Notes: generated from the sequence alone by a model not told the origin. A stretch of 64,000 bases of DNA from Nocardia higoensis (GCF_015477835.1 NZ_JADLQN010000001.1:2418001-2482000), one strand, 5' to 3'. Positions 38,901-47,504 are shown, counted from the first letter of the stretch. Numbers and translations: made by a program.

Positions 38901-40045
38901 GATGCGCTGCGGTGGTTGTCGCGCAGGACGATTCTGCGCTCCTCGGGTGCGCCGGGGTCGGCGGCGAAGCGGGGGTCGGCGCCGCGGAAGGTGAACACGG
39001 CCTGATCGGGGTCGCCCGCGACCACGACGGTGTGCGCGGCCGCGCCGACGACGCGCACGAGCAGGGCGGCCTGGGGGTCCAGGTGCTGGGCGTCGTCGAC
39101 GAAGAGATAACGCAGCCGGGCGCGTTCGTCGGCGAGCAGGTCGGCGTCGGTGGCCAGGGCATCCAGGCAGGCGCCGACCAGTTCGGCGGCGTCGAGCGCG
39201 GGGGCGGTGGCTTCGGGCGCTTCCACGCCGACCGACCAGCGCAACAGCAGCGACTGTTCGTAGCGCCGCAGGAACCGGCCCGCGGCGATCCATTCCTCCC
39301 GGTCGTGTTCGCGGCCGAGTCGTTCCAGATCCTCGGGGCCGAGGCCGCGTTCGGTGGCGCGCAGCATGAGATCGCGCAGCTGCTGGGCGAAACCGTCCAG
39401 CCCGAGGGCCGGGTGCAGGCGTTGCGGCCACAGTCCGTGCGCACCGGCGGCGATGTCGGTGAGATCGCCACGCAGCATTTCGCGCAGCACGGCATCCTGC
39501 TCGGCACCGGTCAGCAAACGCGGCGGCGGATTGCCGTGGGCGGTGGCGTGCCTGCGCAGCACCGCGAAGGCGTAGGAGTGCACGGTCCGCACCAGTGGTT
39601 CGCGGCTGGCGCCCGGCACGCCACCCGTGGTGGGGTCACCGGCGGACAGCCGGGTGGTCACGGCGTCACGGACCGCGGCGGCGGCGTTCTTGGCATGGGT
39701 GAGGACCAGCACCGATTCCGGGTCGGCGCCCGCGGCGATACGGCCCGCCGCCAGGTCGACCAGTAGGGAGGTCTTGCCGGTGCCCGGGCCGCCGAGCACC
39801 TGCCAGGGCTGCCACCTCGGGCGCGGCGCGGGCGGTCCGGCGATGGCCTCGAACAGCGGACGCAGTTCGGCGCCCCAGAGCCGGACCCCGGGTGGCGTTA
39901 CTGTCCGGCGAACCAGTCGCACCGCGCTATCCGATCGCACCACGGGGGCTATTGCAACAGACCGGGCCGACACGATCGGCCGGTACGGCCCCGCGGAGTC
40001 GATTGCGTCACCACCAGGGGTGACCGGCAGCGGCGCGCCCGACAC
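35981..40045 (-). CDS. adnA: AdnA, helicase-nuclease subunit with Fe-S nuclease domain
   Basis: This 1354-aa protein has Walker A GGPGTGKT (85-92), a UvrD-like motor, and a C-terminal RecB-type nuclease (GRVDRLE, VIIDVKTGK). The nuclease is framed by cysteines in RTCPLRW and near the end in CRHCSVAGSCP, the pattern of a nuclease Fe-S cluster. It acts with AdnB. A low-complexity insertion (about residues 553-755) interrupts the motor domain and starts with repeats of GDGEPAYG. The start is uncertain: GTG 40045 is used because it abuts the divergent hydrolase gene, and ATG 40066 is possible. The M. tuberculosis protein is about 300 residues shorter, from memory. Confidence 0.92.
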   Translation of the reverse strand: MSGAPLPVTPGGDAIDSAGPYRPIVSARSVAIAPVVRSDSAVRLVRRTVTPPGVRLWGAELRPLFEAIAGPPAPRPRWQPWQVLGGPGTGKTSLLVDLAAGRIAAGADPESVLVLTHAKNAAAAVRDAVTTRLSAGDPTTGGVPGASREPLVRTVHSYAFAVLRRHATAHGNPPPRLLTGAEQDAVLREMLRGDLTDIAAGAHGLWPQRLHPALGLDGFAQQLRDLMLRATERGLGPEDLERLGREHDREEWIAAGRFLRRYEQSLLLRWSVGVEAPEATAPALDAAELVGACLDALATDADLLADERARLRYLFVDDAQHLDPQAALLVRVVGAAAHTVVVAGDPDQAVFTFRGADPRFAADPGAPEERRIVLRDNHRSASGIGLVTHRIAATLPGSAPHRVAPGSTAPAESGAVRVRVLGTPAKEAALIADHLRRAHLTGGVPWSRMAVIVRSVPLSLAPLRRALLAAGVPVRQPTLDAPLARRRGAAWMLLALRALLAADRPGAQSVAVFSAEDALDLLAGPLGGADQITLRRLRRGIRRTLPTLWQVTESVDSDGEPAYGDGEPAYGEERSACDTGGSAADATTDADMVAVRETVGGPVVFDAPTALVGRAAADTDADARQVAGGAVRIDHPATATARPRPRDGSAANSSNTRGVPDAAPGEATWSTGTDREGDDETIGQIPLTEDSQWRAVDAYWGLEVDETADDSARGSGLRPKSFEQADPQVPGRLSGGVDSRALGADSSVGAEVEQPPLADQSSAEVLRGLLVGGGDRALLDGLTDVEAAPLRRVLHALDRARAARERGASLEDVLWALWTASRLERRWVAQSERGGAVGMQADRDLDAAVGLFDAAAAYVDRLPRAGIEGFVDYISQQEIPHDSRPLTPPAEEVALLSAHAAAGREWDVVAVAGVQEGIWPNTRPRGTLLHTEELVDLLAGVGGAGEFVSRSAPILAEERRLLLVACGRARRSLLVTAVESVTGDRDLVPSRFLTELLGRTEDSEPGVLPVVDPGRALVMHALVAELRGVVCDPDAEPARRRRAAHQLARLAAAGVPGSAPEEWYGTAELSSTDPLWEDDEAAVALSPSTVELLRTCPLRWALERHGGTDGNNPHAVKGSLVHTLVQALAGRVPVDEVRAALDKTWRAVDPGDGWHSRQERRRTEAMLETFMAWVRNTRGELTQAGVEVAVDCVLPARSSDERPVRIRGRVDRLERDEQGRFVIIDVKTGKNPISKQAAADHAQLATYQVAAASGALDGETTGEAGDSHAAGALGEPGGARLVYVAKSHKTEGATQRLQDPLDEKSLGDWRDTIHDAAAATKGPSYLAMRNDGCRHCSVAGSCPVQDAGRQVTDE

Positions 40046-40055
40046 AATGGTCCGG

Positions 40056-40829
40056 GTGTCGACCATTCACCTACATCGCTTCGGTCCCGCGGACGCGCCG
40101 GTGGTGCTGGCCCTGCACGGGCTGACCGGACACGGCGCGCGCTGGGCGTCACTGGCCCGTGAACTGCCCGAGGTGCGGTTCCTCGCCCCGGATCTGCGCG
40201 GCCACGGCCGGTCCACGAACCTGCCGCCGTGGGACTTCGAGACCGTGGTGGCCGACCTGGCCGAACTGGTGCGCGCCGAGACCGACGGCCCGGTGGTGGT
40301 GACCGGGCATTCCTTCGGCGGGGCGACCGCGGTGCACCTGGCCGCCCGGCATCCGGAACTGGTCCGCGCGCTGGTGCTGCTCGACCCGGCGATCGCGGTC
40401 GATCCGGTCGTGCTGGCCGATATCGCCCAGCGCGGCCTGGACCACCCCGACTACGCCGATCGCGACGAGGCCCGCCGCGACAAGCTCGCCAGCGCCTGGC
40501 ACGACGTGCCCGCCGAACTGCTAGAGATCGAACTGGACGAGCACCTGGTCCCGTGGCGGGACGGGCGGGTCGGCTGGCGGCTGAGCCTGCCCGCCATCAC
40601 CTCCTACTGGGGACAGCTGGCCCGCCCGTTCGTGCTGCCGCCTGCCGGGCTGCGAACCGTGCTCGTGCAGGCGATGCTCGTGCAGCCGCCGTTCGTCACC
40701 CCGGCCTTCCGCACGGCGCTGACCGAGCACTTGGGTCCCGCCCTGACGATCCACGAGTTCGATTGCGATCACATGGTCCCACTCGCCCGGACCGGCGAAA
40801 CGGCGCAACTGATCCGCGGAATGCTCTGA
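40056..40829 (+). CDS. Alpha/beta hydrolase (LipV-like, Rv3203)
   Basis: The product is 257 aa. The nucleophile elbow GHSFGG (near residue 85), an oxyanion HGLTGHG near the start, and a C-terminal DCDHMVP histidine form a typical esterase or lipase triad. No signal peptide is present, so it is cytosolic. GTG 40056 is used; ATG 40047 is the alternative and would almost touch the divergent adnA start. One nucleotide separates its stop from the next gene, so the two form an operon. The substrate is unknown. Confidence 0.88.
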   Translation: MSTIHLHRFGPADAPVVLALHGLTGHGARWASLARELPEVRFLAPDLRGHGRSTNLPPWDFETVVADLAELVRAETDGPVVVTGHSFGGATAVHLAARHPELVRALVLLDPAIAVDPVVLADIAQRGLDHPDYADRDEARRDKLASAWHDVPAELLEIELDEHLVPWRDGRVGWRLSLPAITSYWGQLARPFVLPPAGLRTVLVQAMLVQPPFVTPAFRTALTEHLGPALTIHEFDCDHMVPLARTGETAQLIRGML

Positions 40830-40830
40830 G

Positions 40831-41127
40831 ATGGCCACTTCCGAGGCGCAGATCGAGCACGTCCGGGCGCTGATAGCGGGCATCCCACCCGGTCGCGTCG
40901 TCACCTACGGCGATCTCGCCGCGGCGGCCGGGCTGTCGACGCCACGGACGGTCGGCTGGATCATGCGCACCGACTCCGCGGACCTGCCGTGGCACCGGGT
41001 GGTCGGCGCGGGCGGCAGGCTGGCCACCGCGAAATCCGATCGGCAGGCGCGTCTGCTGGCCGAGGAGGGCGTGCCGTTGCGCGACGGTCGCGTCGACCTG
41101 ACCGCCACCCGGTTCCCGCTTTCCTGA
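40831..41127 (+). CDS. Alkyltransferase-like protein (ATL, inactive MGMT relative)
   Basis: This 98-aa protein matches the DNA-binding half of O6-alkylguanine alkyltransferase: GRVVTYGDLAAAAG, then the motif PWHRVV. In active MGMT the motif is PCHRV. Here tryptophan replaces the alkyl-accepting cysteine, which is the defining feature of ATL proteins. ATLs flip damaged guanines and hand them to nucleotide excision repair. The start ATG follows the hydrolase stop by one base. Its place after adnAB and the hydrolase matches Rv3204. Confidence 0.92.
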   Translation: MATSEAQIEHVRALIAGIPPGRVVTYGDLAAAAGLSTPRTVGWIMRTDSADLPWHRVVGAGGRLATAKSDRQARLLAEEGVPLRDGRVDLTATRFPLS

Positions 41128-41167
41128 ACTGGGCGTCCGGACGGCCCGCGAGGGCTACCGTGGGTCC

Positions 41168-41902
41168 ATGTCCACCCATCTGGCGTGTGTCGTCTTCGAC
41201 GCGGACCAGCCGCGCGGGCTGGCGGGATTCTGGGCCGAATTGCTCGGCTGGACAGTCCTGTTGGACACCGCCGAGCGCGTCGATGTGGCTGCCGCGGATG
41301 TGGCGGGCGGTGAGGTCGGGCTGAGCTTCCGGCCCGCCGAGACAGCCAAGAACGGCAAGAACCGTCTGCACCTGGATGTGTGCAGCCGCACCGCGCGTCA
41401 TCAGCGCGAGCAGGTCGATCGCGCGCTGGCCCTCGGGGCACGCCACCTCGATCTGGGGCAGGGCGAGGTGCCGTGGACGGTCCTGGCCGACCCGGAGGGC
41501 AATGAGTTCTGTGTGCTCGAACCTCGCGACCAGTACACGGGCACGGGTGCGCTGGCGGCGATCGTCGTCGATGCCGTCGACCCCGCTCGACTGGCGAACT
41601 TCTGGTCGCGAGCGTTCGGCTGGCCGGTGGCACACCGCGACCCGGTTCTGGTGGGGCTGCGCTCGGCGACCGACCTCGGGTCCTGGCTGGAGTTCGTACG
41701 CAGCGACGACGCGAGCGACCGACGCGGCAGGCTGCACCTCGATCTGCAGATCTGGTCGGGGTGCGCCGAGGAGATCACCCGGCTGTGCTCGGCGGGCGCG
41801 ACCCCGGTCGACAGCGGGAATCCCGACGCGGTGGTGCTCACCGACCCGGAGGCCAACGCATTCCGTGTGCTGCGAGCGGCGGCCGACCACCTCGGCGCCT
41901 GA
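41168..41902 (+). CDS. VOC-family (glyoxalase-like) protein, two tandem domains
   Basis: The product is 244 aa. Two similar halves, roughly 1-120 and 122-244, each begin with a hydrophobic strand followed by a D-x-x-R/L-A-x-FW pattern. These are AGFWAELLGWTV in the first half and LANFWSRAFGWPV in the second. Each half ends with DPEGNEFCVL or DPEANAFRVL. The fold binds small molecules and can be a dioxygenase, isomerase or resistance protein. ATG 41168 starts at MSTHLA. It lies 40 bp after the ATL gene and could be part of that transcript. The ligand is unknown. Confidence 0.85.
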   Translation: MSTHLACVVFDADQPRGLAGFWAELLGWTVLLDTAERVDVAAADVAGGEVGLSFRPAETAKNGKNRLHLDVCSRTARHQREQVDRALALGARHLDLGQGEVPWTVLADPEGNEFCVLEPRDQYTGTGALAAIVVDAVDPARLANFWSRAFGWPVAHRDPVLVGLRSATDLGSWLEFVRSDDASDRRGRLHLDLQIWSGCAEEITRLCSAGATPVDSGNPDAVVLTDPEANAFRVLRAAADHLGA

Positions 41903-42278
41903 GCCACTGTCTCCGATCCAGGATCCGCCCAGCGGGGCGGCGGCCGTCACGAGCCTGCGACACGCACGCTTGCGAACCGACGCCCGTTCCGCCTACGCCG
42001 CCCGTGCGACCGGCTCGCAACCAGATCGGTGTCGGGATCTCCACCACATCGGCCACTAGCATTTCGTCCATGCCGAACTTCGCGATGCCGTCTCCTGCGA
42101 TGCCGTGTGCCGCGACGCCGTCCACCGCAGCGACATCCGGATCGGTCTCGTTCGCAGTGGCGATGTCCAGCACGGTGAGGTTCCGAGCGGGGGCGGTGCG
42201 GATGCGCGTGGGCTTTCCCGATCCGAGGTCCGCACCGCTGTCGTGTCCGGGATCCGAGCAGGCCCAGGGGTTCGGCCG
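41903..42278. other. Intergenic region before mobA-moeA, no supported gene
   Basis: About 376 bp. Positions 42075-42125 contain a run of loosely repeated GCGATGCCGT-like words. A frame of 70 codons from 42070 ends on the ATGA of the next gene, but its composition is not protein-like and it has no ribosome binding site. Confidence 0.5.
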
Positions 42279-44027
42279 ATGACCGCCGCCGACGCCATCG
42301 TCCTGGCGGGTGGTCGCGCGAGCCGGATGGGCGGGGTCGACAAGCCCGGCCTGGTGATCGGCGGGCGCTCCATGCTCGAGGCCGCGCTCGCGGCCGTCGC
42401 GGACTGCGCCAGGACAGTGGTGGTCGGCCCGCCGCGGCCGAATCTGGCGGCGCATGTCCGGCAGGCTCGGGAAGCGCCCGCGGGGTCGGGGCCGGTCGCC
42501 GCGATCGACGCCGGTCTGGGCGCGCTGGGCGATTCCGGCGCGGCGCTGGTGGCGGTGCTCGCCGCGGACATGCCCTTCCTCACCGCCGAGGCGATCGACG
42601 AATTGCGCGGGCGCGCTGTGGCATCCGATGTGGACGCGGTGTTCGCCGCGGATTCCGACGGACGGCCGCAGTATCTGGTGGGCGTGTGGCGGCGCAGCGC
42701 CCTGCGGGCCGCGCTCGACCGCCTGGATTCGGTGGTCAACCAGCCGATGAAAGCGATCGTCCCGGCGCGGACCGACATCGTCGAACTGTCCGGGGCCGCG
42801 CTGGCAGGCATCGCCGACTGCGATACCGACGACCAGGTCCGCCGGGCCAGGGCGATCGCGGGCGAGCCGCTGTCGTTGGCCCATGCCCGCGACGCGCTGC
42901 GCGCCGACCTCACTCCCCTGCCGATCCACACCGCCGACCTCCGGACCGTCCGAGGTGCGGCGCTGGCCGAACCGCTCGCGGCGGCCGCGGCGCTACCGCG
43001 GTTCGACGTCTCGGCCATGGACGGTTACGCGGTCAGCGGCGACGGACCATGGCGGTTGCGCCGCGACATCGGTTTCGCGGGCGGGCAGCGTCCGGAGGGA
43101 CTGCTGCCCGGTGAAGCGGTGCGCATCGCCACCGGCGCACACGTACCCGACGGCGCCACCCTGGTGTTGCGCGACGAGTTCGCCGACATCTCCCCGGATC
43201 GCGTCCTGCACCGCCTGCCCGACACCCCGGTGCGCGAGGACATCCGCCGTCGCGGCGAGGACCGGCACGAAGGCGATCCGGTCGCCCCGCGGGGCACCCC
43301 GGTCACCGCCGCCCTGATCTCCGCGGCCGCCAGCGTCGAGGTGACCGCCGCGCCGGTGCGCGGACCCGTGCGCGCCCGCGTGGTGATGACCGGCGACGAA
43401 ATCCGCAGCGACGGCCCTCTGCGCGCGGGCCAGACCCGCGACTCGATCGGCCCGATCCTGCCCGATCTGCTCGGCTGGTGCGGCGTGGTCACCGCCGACC
43501 GCGTGCACCTGCGCGACACTCCGAACGGTTTCGACGAGGTACTCGCCGCCGCGACCGACTGCGATCTCCTGGTCGTCGTCGGTGCGACGGGCGGCGGCGC
43601 GGCCGACCAATTGCGCGCAGCGCTCGCCAGAGCGTCGGCCACCGTCGTGGTGCCGCGCCTGCGACTACGACCGGGCGGCTCCACGGTCGTGTCCGAACTG
43701 CCCTCCGGGACAACGGTTCTGGGGCTTCCGGGCAATCCGTTCGCCGCGGTGGCGACCGCGCTGGCGTTGACTCCCGCCATCGTCGAGGGCCGCACCGGCG
43801 CGCTCCCGGCGCGCCCGCAGCGTGCTCCGCTGTGCAATGCGGCGGCGATCACCGCACCGGTGCCGCGCATCGTCCCGGCGCGCCGCGATGACCGAGGGGG
43901 CTTGATCGGCGATCAGTCGGTGCGCACCGCCCACCTCGGCGGGCTGATCGACCGCGACGGGCTGGTCGTCGTGCCCGCCGGCGCCGCCGACGGCGACCTC
44001 GTCGAGTTCGTTCCCCTGCGCTGGTAG
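42279..44027 (+). CDS. MobA-MoeA fusion for molybdenum cofactor synthesis
   Basis: The product is 582 aa. Residues 1-190 are a MobA-type guanylyltransferase: LAGGRASRMGGVDKP (9-23) binds GTP and ADMPFLT follows. MobA makes the guanine dinucleotide form of the cofactor. Residues about 205-582 are MoeA, which inserts molybdate: DVSAMDGYAV, GEAVRIATGAHVP, the VMTGDE motif, LVVVGATGGG and LGLPGNPFA are recognisable. The two enzymes act late in the same pathway and are usually separate proteins. ATG 42279 has AGGGG 8 nt upstream. NarG encoded downstream needs this bis-MGD cofactor. Confidence 0.9.
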   Translation: MTAADAIVLAGGRASRMGGVDKPGLVIGGRSMLEAALAAVADCARTVVVGPPRPNLAAHVRQAREAPAGSGPVAAIDAGLGALGDSGAALVAVLAADMPFLTAEAIDELRGRAVASDVDAVFAADSDGRPQYLVGVWRRSALRAALDRLDSVVNQPMKAIVPARTDIVELSGAALAGIADCDTDDQVRRARAIAGEPLSLAHARDALRADLTPLPIHTADLRTVRGAALAEPLAAAAALPRFDVSAMDGYAVSGDGPWRLRRDIGFAGGQRPEGLLPGEAVRIATGAHVPDGATLVLRDEFADISPDRVLHRLPDTPVREDIRRRGEDRHEGDPVAPRGTPVTAALISAAASVEVTAAPVRGPVRARVVMTGDEIRSDGPLRAGQTRDSIGPILPDLLGWCGVVTADRVHLRDTPNGFDEVLAAATDCDLLVVVGATGGGAADQLRAALARASATVVVPRLRLRPGGSTVVSELPSGTTVLGLPGNPFAAVATALALTPAIVEGRTGALPARPQRAPLCNAAAITAPVPRIVPARRDDRGGLIGDQSVRTAHLGGLIDRDGLVVVPAGAADGDLVEFVPLRW

Positions 44028-44347
44028 TCCCTGCGTCGACATCACCCCGGCCTCGAACGGCACAGCGCACACGCTCCTCGGCGACTGCCGCGCTGGTTGA
44101 CCTCTTCGAGGACGTGCCGCCCTGACTCCGGGCCATTTCCACGCCGCCGGGAAGCGAGTGCCCGCCATCCCGGCGGGGTCTGCGACGGCACACCCCGGCT
44201 GCCCGTCCGCCTCGGTCACCGTTTTCGTCCGGTCGATGCCTGCTGTTGTCCAGACTCCGGTTCACCCTGAGTCCGAGTGTGGCGCGACGGGAACGAGCCG
44301 ATATCGTTTCCGGCGCCGGATTCTCTCTCGACGAAGGACGCCTCGCG
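44028..44347. other. Upstream region of the methionine-salvage operon, no gene seen
   Basis: About 320 bp, including an open frame upstream of the mtnA start (44246-44347) that lacks a start signal. I looked for SAM-type riboswitch boxes, such as a GGCAACC core after a helix, and did not find them. A promoter is expected here but was not located. Confidence 0.45.
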
Positions 44348-46165
44348 ATGAACGACAGTTCCCTGATCTGGGACGACGGTGCCTTGGTCACCATCGACCA
44401 GCGCGGACTGCCGCACGAGGTGCGCCGGATGCGACTCGGCACGGTCGAGCAGGTCGTCGACGCCATCGCGACTCTCGCGATCCGCGGCGCCCCCGCCATC
44501 GGTATCGCGGGCGCCTTCGGCGTCGTCATCGCGACGGCCGCGCACACCCGTGACGGCATGGTGGATGTCGAGGCGGTACACGCCGAGGCCGACCGGATCG
44601 TGGCCACCCGGCCCACCGCCGTGAATCTGGCCTGGGCGGTGGCGCGAGTGCGGCCCCGCATCGCCGACGGCGCCGAGGCGGTGCTCGCCGAAACCCTCGA
44701 CATGCTCGCCGAGGACGGCCGCGTCAACCGGGCGGCGGCCACCCACGCCGCCGACCTCGTCCAGCGGCTGTGCGGAGAGCGCAGGTTGCGGGTGCTCACG
44801 CACTGCAATACCGGCAGGCTCGCGACCAGCGCGTTCGGCACCGCCATCGGCGCGTTGCGGGTGCTGGCCGAGCGCGGCGCGATCGAGGACGTGATCGTCG
44901 ACGAGACCCGCCCGCTGCTGCAGGGCGCCCGGCTGACCGCCTGGGAACTGGCCGAAGCCGGTATCCCGCATCGGCTCACCATCGACTCCGCCGCTGCCTG
45001 GGCGATGGCCACCGGCCAGGTCGACTGCGTGCTCGTCGGCGCCGACCGGGTGACCGCGGCGGGCGATGTCGCCAACAAGATCGGCACCTACGCCGTCGCG
45101 CTGGCCGCGCGCCGGCACGGCCTGCCGTTCATCGTGGTCGCCCCTGAATCCACTCGCGACCCGGCGACCGCGACCTGGCGCGACATCGTCGTGGAGGAAC
45201 GCGGCGCGCCGGAGGTCACCGCCTTCGCGGGCACGCCGACCGCGCCCGCGGGTACCGCCGTGTTCAACCCGGCCTTCGATGTCACGCCCGCCGATCTGAT
45301 CACCGCCGTGGTCACCGAGAACGGCATCGTGCACGGGACCGTCCTCGACAGCGCGCCTGTCGGCGGGGTGATGCCCGCCGCGATCGACGGCACGGCGATC
45401 GCGCCCGACGCGCCGATCGCCGGCGAGGCGGCCACTCCCGCGGTGAGCGCGGCCTCCGGAGGCACCCCGACGCCGGGCACGCTCATCGCCGCCACGGCGC
45501 GTGAGCTCTACTCGCGCGGCTGGATGCCTGGTACCGCGGGCAACCTCTCGGTGCGCACCGGCGACACCGCCGTGGTCACCGCGAGCGGCCTGGCCAAGGG
45601 CGAGCTCACCGCGCGGGACATGGTCACCGTGCGGGTCGCCGACGCGGGCCCGCTGCCCGGCCAGACCCGCAACCCCTCCGCGGAGACCACGATTCACACC
45701 GCCGTCTACCGCGCGACCGACGCCGCCGCCGTGGTGCATGTGCACTCGCCGTTCGCCACCGCCCTGGCCACACGCGCCGCAGCCACCGATTCGCCGGGTA
45801 CCGTCCGGATCACCGGCCTCGAATTGATCAAGGGCCTCGGCGGCTCCGATCCCGAGGCCGTGGACCTGCCGGTGTTCCCGAACTGGCGCACCGTCCCGCG
45901 CATCGGCGAGGACATCGAACGCTGGCTCACCGAGCACCCCGGCGCACCACCGGTCCTGTGTATCTCCGGGCACGGAATCACCACCTGGGGGCAGACGCTC
46001 TCGCAGGCGCGCGACCGCGCCGAGTGCCTGGAAGCCCTGTGCGAACTGGTACTGCGCACCGACGGTGACACCACGCTCCGCGCCGAACCCCGCTCGGCAC
46101 CGCCGGGCACGGCACCGGAATCGACGCCGCGCACGCAGGACCAGCCGCTCCCCGCCGGCCGATAG
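44348..46165 (+). CDS. mtnAB: MtnA-MtnB fusion: MTR-1-P isomerase and MTRu-1-P dehydratase
   Basis: The product is 605 aa and covers two successive steps of methionine salvage. Residues 1-345 are 5-methylthioribose-1-phosphate isomerase, with THCNTG (the catalytic cysteine) and GADRV (the catalytic aspartate). An Ala/Pro/Thr linker (about 345-385) joins it to a class II aldolase-type dehydratase. That part has GTAGNLSVR, the zinc ligands HVHS and a later HG in SGHGITTWGQT. ATG 44348 has AAGGA 9 nt upstream. The product ketone goes on to the MtnC and MtnD enzymes encoded next. Confidence 0.93.
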   Translation: MNDSSLIWDDGALVTIDQRGLPHEVRRMRLGTVEQVVDAIATLAIRGAPAIGIAGAFGVVIATAAHTRDGMVDVEAVHAEADRIVATRPTAVNLAWAVARVRPRIADGAEAVLAETLDMLAEDGRVNRAAATHAADLVQRLCGERRLRVLTHCNTGRLATSAFGTAIGALRVLAERGAIEDVIVDETRPLLQGARLTAWELAEAGIPHRLTIDSAAAWAMATGQVDCVLVGADRVTAAGDVANKIGTYAVALAARRHGLPFIVVAPESTRDPATATWRDIVVEERGAPEVTAFAGTPTAPAGTAVFNPAFDVTPADLITAVVTENGIVHGTVLDSAPVGGVMPAAIDGTAIAPDAPIAGEAATPAVSAASGGTPTPGTLIAATARELYSRGWMPGTAGNLSVRTGDTAVVTASGLAKGELTARDMVTVRVADAGPLPGQTRNPSAETTIHTAVYRATDAAAVVHVHSPFATALATRAAATDSPGTVRITGLELIKGLGGSDPEAVDLPVFPNWRTVPRIGEDIERWLTEHPGAPPVLCISGHGITTWGQTLSQARDRAECLEALCELVLRTDGDTTLRAEPRSAPPGTAPESTPRTQDQPLPAGR

Positions 46166-46205
46166 CGCGCATCACGCACACCGTTCTCCAGATGGGATCC
46201 CTGTC

Positions 46206-46781
46206 ATGACTCTGCTCCAGGTGATGGCCGCCGACGACGCGAGCCGGGTGCGGCTGCGCACGACCGACGACGCCGTGATCTCCGCCGAACTGGCCGCGCA
46301 CGGCATCACGTTCGGCCGCTGGCCCGCGCACGACGACGCCGCGACCCTGTCGTCGGAGGACCTGCTCGCCCGCTACGCCGACCACGTCGGCGAACTCAAC
46401 GCCGACGGCCGCTACCGCCATATCGACATCGCCCGCATCCATCCGGACGATGCCGACCCGTCCTGGCCCGAGACCGCGAAGGGCGCGCGCGCCAAGTTCC
46501 TCGACGAGCACCGCCACGCCGAGGACGAGGTGCGCTACTTCGCGTCCGGGCGCGGCTGCTTCTACCTGCACCTGGGCGAGGAGGTGCTGGCCGTGGTCTG
46601 CGAGGCGGGCGACCTGCTGTCGGTGCCCGCGGGGACCCTGCACTGGTTCGACATGGGCGAGCGTCCCGACTTCATCGCCGTGCGGTTCTTCGAGGAGGCC
46701 GACGGTTGGATCGGTGATTTCACCGGTGACCGGATCAGCTCCGGCTTCCCCACCCTCGACGAACTGCTGACCGCGTCGTGA
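46206..46781 (+). CDS. mtnD: Acireductone dioxygenase
   Basis: This 191-aa cupin enzyme converts acireductone to 2-keto-4-methylthiobutyrate with Fe2+, or off-pathway with Ni2+. Metal ligands are visible in HRHAEDEVRYF (two His and a Glu) and in the later His of PAGTLHWFD. The start ATG is 40 bp after the mtnAB stop, with a weak ribosome binding site. The stop overlaps the start of mtnC as GTGA. Confidence 0.93.
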   Translation: MTLLQVMAADDASRVRLRTTDDAVISAELAAHGITFGRWPAHDDAATLSSEDLLARYADHVGELNADGRYRHIDIARIHPDDADPSWPETAKGARAKFLDEHRHAEDEVRYFASGRGCFYLHLGEEVLAVVCEAGDLLSVPAGTLHWFDMGERPDFIAVRFFEEADGWIGDFTGDRISSGFPTLDELLTAS

Positions 46782-47470
46782 CCGGTCCGTCGGTGGTCGT
46801 CCTCGATATCGAGGGCACCACGAGCCCCACCAGCTCGGTCCGGGAGGATCTCTACGGCTACACCCGTACGCGACTGCCCGGCTGGCTGGCCGAGCACGCC
46901 GACTCCGCGGCGGCCCCGATTCTGGCGCAGACCAGGGAACTGGCCGGGCGGCCCGAGGCGGGCACCGACGAGGTGGCCGAGATCCTGCGGGACTGGCTGG
47001 GCAGCGACGTGAAGGCCGAGCCGTTGAAGTCCGCCCAGGGCCTGATCTGCCACGAGGGCTTCGTCACCGGCGCGCTGCACGGCGAGTTCTTTCCCGAGGT
47101 ACCCGCGATCCTGCGGTACTGGCACGCGGCGGGCCTGCGGCTGGCGGTGTATTCCTCGGGTTCGGTGCGCAACCAACGGGATTGGTTCGCCTACGCGCGC
47201 GGCGGTGAACTCGGATCGCTGATCGACGAGCACTTCGACCTGTCCAGCGCGGGCGCCAAGCGTGACGCTTCTTCGTATCAGCGCATCGCGGCGGCTCTCG
47301 GCGTCGCGGCGGAACAGATCCTGTTCCTGTCCGATCATCCCGACGAACTGGACGCGGCGGTGGCGGCCGGCTGGTCGGCGATCGGGGTGCATCGGCCGGG
47401 CGAGCCGCACCGGCCGCGCCCGCCGCACCGATGGATCGCCTCGTTCACCGAGCTGGACGAATTCCCCTGA
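46778..47470 (+). CDS. mtnC: Acireductone synthase (enolase-phosphatase E1)
   Basis: This 230-aa HAD-family enzyme both enolises and dephosphorylates the MtnB product. The nucleophile motif is VVLDIEGTTSPTSSV. The Ser/Thr motif is YSSGSVRNQ, and the later Asp motif is LFLSDHPDELDAA. GTG 46778 overlaps the mtnD stop, so the two are translationally coupled. The operon lacks genes for methylthioadenosine cleavage and methylthioribose kinase, which must be elsewhere. Confidence 0.93.
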   Translation: MTGPSVVVLDIEGTTSPTSSVREDLYGYTRTRLPGWLAEHADSAAAPILAQTRELAGRPEAGTDEVAEILRDWLGSDVKAEPLKSAQGLICHEGFVTGALHGEFFPEVPAILRYWHAAGLRLAVYSSGSVRNQRDWFAYARGGELGSLIDEHFDLSSAGAKRDASSYQRIAAALGVAAEQILFLSDHPDELDAAVAAGWSAIGVHRPGEPHRPRPPHRWIASFTELDEFP

Positions 47471-47504
47471 ACTCCGGGGCGTGTGGGAGCGGCGCGCCGA
47501 ACGG

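Noticed and set aside
36182..39766. A plus-strand open frame of 1194 codons opposite adnA
   Set aside because: It is antisense to a protein with complete helicase and nuclease motifs. Composition is typical of antisense translation.
42070..42282. A 70-codon frame (MPNFAMPSPAMP...) whose stop overlaps the mobA-moeA start
   Set aside because: It has no ribosome binding site, and the amino-acid composition comes from repeated ATGCCG words. The ATGA overlap is probably chance.
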